From the IMG/VR virus record IMGVR_UViG_3300028556_000038, positions 1-23,425 of that record: a stretch of 23,425 nucleotides of DNA; one strand, written 5' to 3'. Position numbers and translations under genes: made by a program. Within the stretch, counting starts at the first letter, position 1, and each line of letters starts with the position of its first letter. This stretch comes from a virus. The notes below the pieces were generated by a model. The model worked only from the letters and a program-made list of their open reading frames with translations, did not search any database and had not been told where the DNA came from. This document shows positions 5,933 to 10,129 of the stretch, one piece after another.

Positions 5933-6797
5933 AATCTTTTTTCACTCCGTCTACTAACCATTGGGCCGAATCAAACTTACCATTTCGCGCATTCACCGAT
6001 AACTTTTGTCGCTCAACTATTTCATCGTTCCAACTTTCCCCATTCAAGTACGTTGTCGGATAGGGAATAAACGAACGATTCTCCCACCGGTCATGTCGAA
6101 TCTGTCGCTGCCTCACATCCTCCACAATTTGACCCGCGATCGAATCGAGACGCTCCCGTATCCAAATCTTCCTTGCCTCCGCCTTCTTTTCCTTCCGCGG
6201 ATAGGACGCCCAGAAGTCCTCAAAGAAGGCATCCAAAGGCAAATCCAAAGGAGTGGGTAAATTTTGATCGGCCGACGCTAGTCGGCCAATATCTAATGGC
6301 TCTTGCTCTTTGTTTAGATTCTTGGTTCTAAGCTTTACAGCATCACCGTGATGCGAGGGTGGCATCACCGTGATGCTAGGTGATAAAATTTGATCAACAT
6401 CATTTTCATCAATAACGGCGGCCTTTCTAGCGTAAACAAAGGGCGTCGGATCGATCGTGATCTCACCCAGGTGATCGGTGGAACAATTTATGATCACCTG
6501 TAGGTGAATTTTGAATTTATTTGGTTTCATACCGCAACTTCCTCTTATGAATTGTTTAGTTTTTGTCATGATCTTTAATTGTTCAAAACCACGTGTAAAG
6601 CGCGAAATATTGTTCTTTGCCATGCCAAGCGCAACGGCTATTTCACTACGCGAAACGATACCATTTCCTTCTCGATCGCAATGGTGTGCAAACTCCAATA
6701 ATACGAGCCTGGCTAACGGTGATAATGATATTTTCTTATGGCGCAGAATCTCTTCGACTTGTCTTGAAAACCATTTGTCGTTATTATGTTTCTGCAT
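5862..6797 (-). CDS. Replication initiator, O-like winged-helix protein
   Basis: The 311-residue protein has a helix-turn-helix or winged-helix N-terminus (about residues 25-85: LSPLARLVLLEFAHHCD, SRSEIAVALGMAKNNISRF, LKIMTKTKQF). The C-terminal segment is typical of phage replisome organisers (about residues 190-265: FWASYPRKEKKAEARKIW, then FIPYPTTYLNGESWNDE). Proteins of this kind bind origin repeats and recruit the helicase through the P-like partner, here encoded next. AGGAG precedes the ATG by seven bases. The middle of the gene holds four GGTGA/TCACC palindromes, as in lambda, where the origin lies inside O. First gene of a minus-strand replication/lysis operon. Confidence 0.8.
   Translation of the reverse strand: MQKHNNDKWFSRQVEEILRHKKISLSPLARLVLLEFAHHCDREGNGIVSRSEIAVALGMAKNNISRFTRGFEQLKIMTKTKQFIRGSCGMKPNKFKIHLQVIINCSTDHLGEITIDPTPFVYARKAAVIDENDVDQILSPSITVMPPSHHGDAVKLRTKNLNKEQEPLDIGRLASADQNLPTPLDLPLDAFFEDFWASYPRKEKKAEARKIWIRERLDSIAGQIVEDVRQRQIRHDRWENRSFIPYPTTYLNGESWNDEIVERQKLSVNARNGKFDSAQWLVDGVKKDYEKQRGNAENIFNVSDYLSKKVD
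6340..6507. promoter_or_regulatory. Candidate replication origin: palindromic iterons inside the O-like gene
   Basis: Two identical 15-base palindromes GCATCACCGTGATGC occupy 6340-6354 and 6362-6376, spaced 22 bases or about two helical turns. Two more share the same half-site: TCACC-CA-GGTGA at 6463-6474 and TCACCT-GT-AGGTGA at 6494-6507. A lone AGGTGA lies at 6378-6383. An AT-richer stretch (6384-6412) separates the pairs. Repeats inside a replication initiator gene are the hallmark of a lambda-type origin. Binding by the O-like protein is inference. Confidence 0.6.
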
Positions 6798-6827
6798 TTA
6801 GATACTCCTGTATCAACTTCATGGTAT

Positions 6828-6850
6828 GGGGCGCTCTTAACCAGCGTCCC
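6828..6850 (-). other. Hairpin in the leader of the replication operon
   Basis: GGGGCGCT (6828-6835) and AGCGTCCC (6843-6850) form an 8-pair stem with one G-T wobble and a 7-base loop. It lies about 30 bases upstream of the O-like start. No T-run follows on either strand, so it is not a simple terminator. It could be an operator or a leader structure. Confidence 0.35.
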
Positions 6851-6886
6851 ACTATCCTACGCTAAACCCCAATCTAATCAATTACA

Positions 6887-7066
6887 TCATACCTCATAAT
6901 AAGGCTTGATTTTCTTCGGTTTCCGTATCGGCCCACCCTCTGTCGTCCCCGTACGCAATAGTCTTACATAATGCGTACGGCATAGATGATGTTTAAGCAC
7001 GGTTGCTTTGCGCTTACATTTATCTGCTCGACACACTTCTTTCACAATCGTTTTTTTCTTTGCCAT
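6887..7066 (-). CDS. Small zinc-finger protein of the C-x5-C ... LC-x2-HY type, 59 aa
   Basis: The frame from ATG at 7066 encodes 59 residues: a Lys-rich start, then VCRADKCKRKATVLKHHLCR and THYVRLLRTG, then a basic Pro/Lys tail. The Cys-x-Cys spacing with LC-x-x-HY-x-R-xx-R-x-G matches the short zinc motif often seen at the edge of phage HNH or homing nucleases and as stand-alone mini-proteins. No catalytic HNH motif is present, so it is a binding module only. GAGGA precedes the start. It is divergent from the plus-strand cluster starting at 7145. Confidence 0.6.
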   Translation of the reverse strand: MAKKKTIVKEVCRADKCKRKATVLKHHLCRTHYVRLLRTGTTEGGPIRKPKKIKPYYEV

Positions 7067-7083
7067 TTGCTACATTCCTCTTG

Positions 7084-7102
7084 CTTGTGACTGTGATACA
7101 AG
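7084..7102. promoter_or_regulatory. Interrupted palindrome in the divergent promoter region
   Basis: CTTGT (7084-7088) and ACAAG (7098-7102) flank a 9-base spacer between the divergent genes at 7066 and 7145. GATAAC follows directly and could serve as a -10 element for the plus-strand cluster. An operator is plausible; there is no further support. Confidence 0.25.
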
Positions 7103-7144
7103 ATAACATGCGTACTCTTAACTTACAACTGATGGACTTAAACG

Positions 7145-7336
7145 ATGTCGACAGAGGCATGTTATTTTGATAAAGGCTACGAAGAAGGCTTTAGTATAGC
7201 CCTAGACGGCATCATCAAATTAATCGACAAAAAGATTAACGCCGCCAATTTTAGCCAACAATCGCATAAGATTTACGGCATGAAACAATTACGTGATGAT
7301 ATAGCGAGAATGAAACGATGCAAAAATGGAAGGTAG
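7145..7336 (+). CDS. Hypothetical protein with GY-x2-G...ALDG module, 63 aa
   Basis: First gene of the second plus-strand cluster. The 63-residue product begins MSTEACYFDKGYEEGFSIAL and continues as helix to a basic end. The FDKGYEEGFSIALDGI stretch resembles FNDGYHQGYKDALFFAIDG in the protein encoded at 3155, suggesting a common ancestor for this segment. No enzymatic motif. The gene overlaps the next by 19 bases. Confidence 0.55.
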   Translation: MSTEACYFDKGYEEGFSIALDGIIKLIDKKINAANFSQQSHKIYGMKQLRDDIARMKRCKNGR

Positions 7337-7494
7337 AGGGACGTATACGCGCTGATATTTTATTTGAGGAGGAGGTGGAAGCGTCCACTGAATCGGCAGC
7401 CGTTAAAAAAGCACAGGCTAGAGTTTATCAACGCTGTCGTATAACCTCATACGATGTTCTTGATGATGAGATATATGCGGAGGTGGTAAAATGA
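7318..7494 (+). CDS. Hypothetical small protein, 58 aa
   Basis: ATG at 7318 opens a 58-residue frame: MQKWKVEGRIRADILFEEEV, then EASTESAAVKKAQARVYQRC, then an acidic end with DVLDDEIYAEVVK. The pattern, a beta strand then a helix of A-A-x-x-K-A and a final strand, resembles the short beta-alpha-beta phage proteins that start with a KW-x-V-x-[GA]-x-I strand. The TGA overlaps the following ATG (ATGA), which supports translation. Confidence 0.55.
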   Translation: MQKWKVEGRIRADILFEEEVEASTESAAVKKAQARVYQRCRITSYDVLDDEIYAEVVK

Positions 7495-7721
7495 CAGACA
7501 ATATAAACCATCCCATTCATTACAACAGTTCACGTGCCCAATGTGAATGTGGTCGACGCATTGAATGTATTGATGTGACGCGACATATGAGTTTTAACCT
7601 TGGTAACGTCGTTAAGTACATATGGCGTCATGAAAGTAAAGACGGATTAGAAGCCTTAAAGAAGGCGCAATGGTACTTAAATGATGCGATCAAAGAATTA
7701 GAGAGAGAAATAGGAAAATGA
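7491..7721 (+). CDS. DUF3310 family protein
   Basis: The 76-residue protein carries the DUF3310 signature: HPIHYN near the start, then IECIDVTRHMSFNLGNVVKY and IWRHESKDGLEALKKAQWYL. The family is widespread in phages and includes a segment related to T7 gp1.7, a nucleotide kinase, but short members such as this have no proven activity. An extra CxC (CECGRR) before the core may bind metal. Translationally coupled at both ends. An early, nucleotide-metabolism-related role is the usual guess. Confidence 0.85.
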   Translation: MTDNINHPIHYNSSRAQCECGRRIECIDVTRHMSFNLGNVVKYIWRHESKDGLEALKKAQWYLNDAIKELEREIGK

Positions 7722-8047
7722 CAGATACCGAACAAAAAACGCTATTCAAGATAGCGGCAGAATTACAATGCAACATTACTCAAATTCATGATGATATAAA
7801 TCAAATAATGATTGAGATAGGCCATCATTGGAAAAAATTAACTGATTTTGATACATGCTTTTTACGTCTCAATGAGCGAATTTCACATTTAGAAGCATTA
7901 GATAGAGGGCAATCAGACATATCGATCCAACTATTAAAGAGAATAAAATCACTAGAAGAACATAAAAGTCGCCAAATAGACGAGAATCGTGCCGTTGATA
8001 GAGAATTGGAAATGTTGAGAGAAAACGCTGGGGCGGATAAACAATAA
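7718..8047 (+). CDS. Coiled-coil protein, 109 aa
   Basis: Almost the whole 109-residue product can form coiled coil, with Leu/Ile at heptad spacing (ITQIHDDINQIMIEIGHHWK, LRLNERISHLEALDRGQSDI, LLKRIKSLEEHKSRQIDENR). It contains one Cys pair far apart and no membrane segment. Such short coiled-coil proteins in phage early operons vary in function. ATGA start; its last base is the first of the next ATG. Confidence 0.55.
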   Translation: MTDTEQKTLFKIAAELQCNITQIHDDINQIMIEIGHHWKKLTDFDTCFLRLNERISHLEALDRGQSDISIQLLKRIKSLEEHKSRQIDENRAVDRELEMLRENAGADKQ

Positions 8048-8277
8048 TGTTTTGCCGACACAAATGGCGTGAACAAGAGAGAACGTTCGTTCCTCCAGAT
8101 GATAGCAAATCACCGAGGGGGCCGATAAACTTGACTAATGTCATGAGCCATCCGCGTGTTGGTAAAACGCTGATAACGGTATGTTGTGTGAAGTGCCAGG
8201 AACAAAAGATTATGACGAGTGCTGGGGATTTGACCAGGAAAGAACATGGTTCGCGGATTTATAAGAGGAAGGAATGA
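8047..8277 (+). CDS. Small Cys/His protein, 76 aa
   Basis: The 76-residue product begins MFCRHKWREQERTFVPPDDS and has CCVKCQEQK near residue 46, giving a C-x-H ... C-x-x-C arrangement that could bind one zinc ion. This resembles small phage proteins that start with C-x-H-x-W and end with V-x-C-x-K-C-G-xx-K, though the Gly after the last Cys is missing here. Its last codons lie in the first copy of a 21-base repeat that also precedes the gene at 8496. Confidence 0.5.
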   Translation: MFCRHKWREQERTFVPPDDSKSPRGPINLTNVMSHPRVGKTLITVCCVKCQEQKIMTSAGDLTRKEHGSRIYKRKE

Positions 8278-8494
8278 TGTGGCATATTCCAAACTGGATA
8301 AAATATGGTCGTCAATATGGAATAGATATTCCCTATATATTGGATTTAACTGTAGGCGAATGGAATGGCATCATGTGGTGTTGGACTATTAAAATATTTG
8401 GTTTTGGTTATACACACGTATGGACAAAGAAAAAGAAGGATTGGATGACAAGCGCACAAAGACCTTTTGGATAGGATTTATAAGAGGAAGGAAT
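8255..8494 (+). repeat. 21-base direct repeat around ribosome sites (8255-8275 and 8474-8494)
   Basis: GGATTTATAAGAGGAAGGAA plus T is repeated exactly, 219 bases apart. Each copy places GAGGAAGG just before an ATG (8274 and 8496). In the first copy it also encodes the end of the upstream protein; in the second it is mostly untranslated. It looks like a duplicated translation start cassette or recombination seam. Confidence 0.8.
8274..8474 (+). CDS. Trp-rich hypothetical protein, 66 aa
   Basis: The product has seven Trp in 66 residues (MMWHIPNWIKYGRQYGIDIP, then GEWNGIMWCWTIKIFGFGYT). The middle is hydrophobic with few charges and could be a membrane-associated segment, but it is short for a true span. 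GAGGAAGG is only a few bases before the ATG. The gene is framed by the two copies of the 21-base repeat, so it may be an inserted cassette. No family recognised. Confidence 0.5.
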   Translation: MMWHIPNWIKYGRQYGIDIPYILDLTVGEWNGIMWCWTIKIFGFGYTHVWTKKKKDWMTSAQRPFG

Positions 8495-8495
8495 A

Positions 8496-8759
8496 ATGGC
8501 TAAATATAGGAAAAAACCTATAGTAATTGAAGCGCATCAACTAACTAAATATAGCTTGCTGGAAATATGCAGATGGATGAATAGTAAATGCGATTGGATT
8601 GATAATGGTGAAAGCATTGAACTCACTATTCCAACATTAGAGGGCAACATGACAGCCAATGTTGGCGACTATATCATAAAAGGTATTAAAGGCGAATTTT
8701 ATCCGTGTAAGCCAGATATATTTGAGGCTTCATACGATGAAGTAATTAATGAAGATTAA
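8496..8759 (+). CDS. Phage protein with C-terminal GEFYPCKPDIFEA motif, 87 aa
   Basis: I recognise this as a very common small phage protein: the start MAKYRKKPIVIEAHQLT, the middle IPTLEGNMTANVGDYIIKGI, and the end KGEFYPCKPDIFEASYDEVI. The pattern TLEG-x-M-xx-xx-GD-[YW]-I-I-x-G-[IV]-x-GE-[FY]-YPCKPDIF is highly conserved across unrelated phages of Gram-negative and Gram-positive hosts. Its function is not known. GAGGAAGG precedes the start. Its TAA ends one base before the first helix of the RNA-module string, so both may share one transcript. Confidence 0.8.
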   Translation: MAKYRKKPIVIEAHQLTKYSLLEICRWMNSKCDWIDNGESIELTIPTLEGNMTANVGDYIIKGIKGEFYPCKPDIFEASYDEVINED

Positions 8760-8760
8760 T

Positions 8761-8818
8761 GGCACCCCAAACGTTTTGAATGAGCGTGTTTGCTGACGAT
8801 GAGTAGACATGGGGTGCC
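8761..8818 (+). ncRNA. RNA module 1 (58 nt)
   Basis: GGCACCCC (8761-8768) pairs perfectly with GGGGTGCC (8811-8818). Inside, CAAAC (8768-8772) could pair with a downstream GTTTG in competition with the last closing pair. It is the first block of the string and starts one base after a stop codon. The linker after it (AAGGTTAGC) is diverged. Confidence 0.55.
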
Positions 8819-8826
8819 AAGGTTAG

Positions 8827-8922
8827 CGGGGAATAGCTTAAGGCTGGGATAACCTAGGATAATACAGTAGAGCGGTGGGCTTTAAATCCACATAAGTGCA
8901 GGTGAAATTCCTGCTTCCCCAG
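8827..8922 (+). tRNA. RNA module 2: tRNA-like cloverleaf with enlarged D-loop and UUA anticodon loop
   Basis: The parts of a tRNA occur in order: acceptor GGGGAA (8828-8833) with TTCCCC (8915-8920); T8 A9; D-stem GCTT (8836-8839) with GAGC (8870-8873); anticodon stem GTGGG (8875-8879) with TCCAC (8887-8891); loop CTTTAAA, reading TTA at 8882-8884; T-stem GCAGG (8898-8902) with CCTGC (8910-8914) and a 7-base loop TGAAATT. Conserved positions U8, A14, G18-G19, A21, G26, U33, A37, G53, U54, A58 and C61 are present. Departures are a 30-base D-loop holding its own hairpin CTGGG-ATAA-CCTAG, a 6-pair acceptor flanked by a C-A mismatch, T-loop positions 55-56 as GA instead of UC, and no encoded CCA. 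By the anticodon rule UUA would read UAA stop codons. It may be a suppressor tRNA or only a tRNA mimic. Confidence 0.5.
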
Positions 8923-8928
8923 AATTAT

Positions 8929-9060
8929 GGCAATCGCGGCGTAGAGCCACGCACAGCCCCACTTGCTTCGCATTGACAGGCCGAAACTGGACACCTGATG
9001 TTGGGGAGTGTTGGAAACAACATGACTAGAAAGCCGCCAGTGCAATTCTGGCCGATTGCC
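8929..9060 (+). ncRNA. RNA module 3 (132 nt, family A, T-arm-like end)
   Basis: GGCAATCG (8929-8936) pairs with CGATTGCC (9053-9060). A hairpin GCGT-AGAGCC-ACGC follows the 5' strand where a D-arm would be. A 5-pair, 7-base-loop hairpin GCCAG-TGCAATT-CTGGC (9036-9052) sits directly against the 3' strand, exactly as a T-arm does. The centre can form TGTTG-GAAA-CAACA, a GNRA-capped hairpin. No anticodon arm is evident. Both ends are shared with module 12, while the centre is not. Confidence 0.65.
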
Positions 9061-9070
9061 AAAGAAAAAT

Positions 9071-9161
9071 GCCGGTTCGACTCCGGCTCGGTGGCTGAGG
9101 TTCGGTAACGAAGGGAGTACAGTTCGATTCTGTAGAGTGGTCTCCGGTGAGACAAAGAGCC
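9071..9161 (+). ncRNA. RNA module 4 (two canonical T-arm-like hairpins)
   Basis: Two hairpins match tRNA T-arms, including the TTCRANY loop: GCCGG-TTCGACT-CCGGC (9071-9087) and TACAG-TTCGATT-CTGTA (9118-9134). Others are TTCG-GTAA-CGAA, like a tRNA-Ser variable arm, and GTCTC-CGGT-GAGAC (9140-9153). GGCTC (9085-9089) can close with GAGCC (9157-9161), excluding the first hairpin. No complementary acceptor strand for either T-arm is found nearby, so these are not complete tRNAs. Confidence 0.55.
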
Positions 9162-9170
9162 AAAGAATAT

Positions 9171-9276
9171 GGGGTACGCCAGTAGGCAACGATAGGCTGA
9201 ACCTAGATTGATAGAGTTGCACCATAAATTCAGACGCCAGGTGTCTATCAATGCAATGGGTGGCAAGTCGTGCCCC
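9171..9276 (+). ncRNA. RNA module 5 (106 nt, long inner stem)
   Basis: GGGGTACG (9171-9178) pairs with CGTGCCCC (9269-9276), with one U-G. Inside is a perfect 9-pair stem ATTGATAGA (9207-9215) with TCTATCAAT (9244-9252). GCAAC (9186-9190) could pair with GTTGC (9216-9220) in its loop, forming a pseudoknot. A small hairpin TAGG-CTGAA-CCTA lies between. Confidence 0.65.
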
Positions 9277-9286
9277 ACCAGTTATG

Positions 9287-9368
9287 GGATAGCCCTGGCG
9301 CAACCAACCCAGATAATGAGAAATTATTAACGCTGGGCGGAGCAGTCGGTGAAACTGTAGGGCTATCC
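9287..9368 (+). ncRNA. RNA module 6 (82 nt, T-arm-like end)
   Basis: GGATAGCCC (9287-9295) pairs perfectly with GGGCTATCC (9360-9368). Inside are CCCAG (9308-9312) with CTGGG (9333-9337), stacked on ATAAT (9313-9317) with ATTAT (9323-9327). One base before the 3' strand is GCAGT-CGGTGAA-ACTGT (9342-9358), again 5 pairs and a 7-base loop. Exact linker follows. Confidence 0.7.
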
Positions 9369-9378
9369 AAAGAATTAT

Positions 9379-9472
9379 GGGAAATCAAGCGACCTGAGAA
9401 AGGCGTTCTCAATGAAGGCAAAGTCTCCTTGTAGGCGTTGAACACACTTCATAAAGCCGAACTTGATTTCCC
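9379..9472 (+). ncRNA. RNA module 7 (94 nt, 11-pair closing helix)
   Basis: GGGAAATCAAG (9379-9389) pairs perfectly over 11 positions with CTTGATTTCCC (9462-9472), the longest closing helix of the string. Inside lie TGAGAA-AGGCG-TTCTCA (9395-9411) and ATGAAG (9412-9417) with CTTCAT (9447-9452). A GGC in the latter loop could reach GCC near 9456. Exact linkers on both sides. Confidence 0.72.
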
Positions 9473-9482
9473 AAAGAATTAT

Positions 9483-9612
9483 GGCAATCGAGGCCCTAAG
9501 CCTGGGACGTTAATTCTCGTTGACCCGTGAGAATGAATGAGACAACGGGTTCAAAATGGTAGACGGTGCCAAAAAGCCGCTCACTAGCCCGTAGGAACCG
9601 GGTCCGGTTGCC
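9483..9612 (+). ncRNA. RNA module 8 (130 nt, family A, H-type pseudoknot)
   Basis: GGCAATCG (9483-9490) pairs with CGGTTGCC (9605-9612), one U-G. The next hairpin is AGGC-CCTAA-GCCT. ATTCTC (9513-9518) pairs with GAGAAT (9529-9534), and its loop ACCCGT (9523-9528) pairs with ACGGGT (9545-9550), a textbook H-type pseudoknot with 4- and 10-base connecting loops. GCCCG-TAGGAAC-CGGGT (9587-9603) lies one base before the 3' strand, as a T-arm would. Confidence 0.7.
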
Positions 9613-9622
9613 AAAGAATTAT

Positions 9623-9683
9623 GGCCGACGATACTATGCAATGAGCCGCCAATACCAGGACAGCTCGCATGGGAAAATAGGCC
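9623..9683 (+). ncRNA. RNA module 9 (61 nt, family B)
   Basis: GGCC closes with GGCC (9680-9683). The 5' end GGCCGACGATAC and 3' end GGGAAAATAGGCC are identical to module 11 and nearly identical to module 13, so the unpaired bases next to the helix are conserved. The centre forms ATGC/GCAT and GAGC/GCTC with a bulge between. Confidence 0.6.
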
Positions 9684-9696
9684 AAAGAACCCCGAC

Positions 9697-9811
9697 TGCT
9701 CATAGGTGGCTCGACGGTTATAGGTAACAAGTAAGACTGCGAAGATGGATTGTCGACATGAAATCTTTGATTACGAAAGTTACTACCGCTTTAAATATCG
9801 AGAATAGAGCA
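9697..9811 (+). ncRNA. RNA module 10 (115 nt, long nested arm)
   Basis: TGCTC (9697-9701) can close with GAGCA (9807-9811). Within it five nested helices follow in order: CTCGA (9710) with TCGAG (9798), CGGT (9715) with ACCG (9785), GTAAC (9724) with GTTAC (9779), GTAA (9731) with TTAC (9771), AAGAT (9742) with ATCTT (9763). The apical loop holds GTCGAC, which is self-complementary and could also pair with TCGAC at 9711. The linker on its right is a single base. Confidence 0.6.
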
Positions 9812-9812
9812 T

Positions 9813-9861
9813 GGCCGACGATACTTACAACGCGAGAGAGTCGCTGTAGGGAAAATAGGCC
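9813..9861 (+). ncRNA. RNA module 11 (49 nt, family B)
   Basis: The shortest block. It has the same conserved ends as module 9 (GGCCGACGATAC and GGGAAAATAGGCC) around a different hairpin: TACA with TGTA and GCGA-GAGAG-TCGC, joined by a 2-base bulge. The fold is kept while the paired sequence changes, which argues for selection on structure. Exact linker follows. Confidence 0.65.
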
Positions 9862-9871
9862 AAAGAATTAT

Positions 9872-10016
9872 GGCAATCGCGGCGCGGACAGTGACGCGCG
9901 GGATGACTCTTAGCCATGTCGTGGGCTCCGAGTTAATCGTTGACTGAAAGTGAATTAACACATATGTCAATGAAACAGGTAGCAGATATGAGCCAGTGCA
10001 ATTCTGGCCGATTGCC
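9872..10016 (+). ncRNA. RNA module 12 (145 nt, family A, pseudoknot and T-arm-like end)
   Basis: GGCAATCG (9872-9879) pairs with CGATTGCC (10009-10016). Its first 13 and last 25 bases equal those of module 3, including the T-arm-like GCCAG-TGCAATT-CTGGC (9992-10008), but the middle differs. A D-arm-like hairpin GCGCG-GACAGTGA-CGCGC follows the 5' strand. GTTAAT (9932-9937) pairs with ATTAAC (9954-9959), and GTTGAC in its loop (9939-9944) pairs with GTCAAT (9966-9971), a second pseudoknot candidate. Confidence 0.7.
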
Positions 10017-10025
10017 AAGATTAAT

Positions 10026-10120
10026 GGCCGACGATATTCAGGCGACCAGGAAACATAAAAAGGTCTTAATGACTCCTAAAAAGCTACAAGTAAGCTCCAA
10101 GTAGTTGAAGAAAATAGGCC
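10026..10120 (+). ncRNA. RNA module 13 (95 nt, family B, expanded)
   Basis: It keeps the family B ends (GGCCGACGATA and GAAAATAGGCC) but holds a larger centre with TTCA/TGAA, GACC-14 bases-GGTC and AGCT-ACAAGTA-AGCT hairpins. Flanked by near-exact linkers on both sides. Confidence 0.6.
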
Positions 10121-10129
10121 AAGAATTAT

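Noticed and set aside
6828-6850. Intrinsic terminator
   Set aside because: The stem is good but neither strand has a following T-run.
8790-9030. Hammerhead ribozyme core (CTGACGATGAG in module 1, CTGATG and GGAAAC in module 3)
   Set aside because: The full CUGANGA and GAAA core with the three required stems cannot be assembled in either module.
9071-9161. Complete or permuted tRNAs built on the two TTCRANY hairpins
   Set aside because: I looked for complements of the bases after each T-stem (CCACCGA and ACCACTC types) on both sides and found none nearby.
8854-9303. Minus-strand reading frames of up to 149 codons (also 8925-9278, 9248-9445 and 9791-10018) inside the RNA-module region
   Set aside because: They run through the helices and linkers without good ribosome sites, have no protein-like pattern, and share short similar stretches only because the underlying RNA ends and linkers repeat.
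8929-9612. tmRNA
   Set aside because: Pseudoknots and tRNA-like ends are suggestive, but there is no tag-peptide frame, no standard tmRNA 5' or 3' sequence, and each unit is far too short.
9361-10129. CRISPR array
   Set aside because: The repeated unit is only about 14 bases, the intervals vary from 49 to 145 bases, and the intervals themselves are self-complementary at their ends. No cas gene is present.
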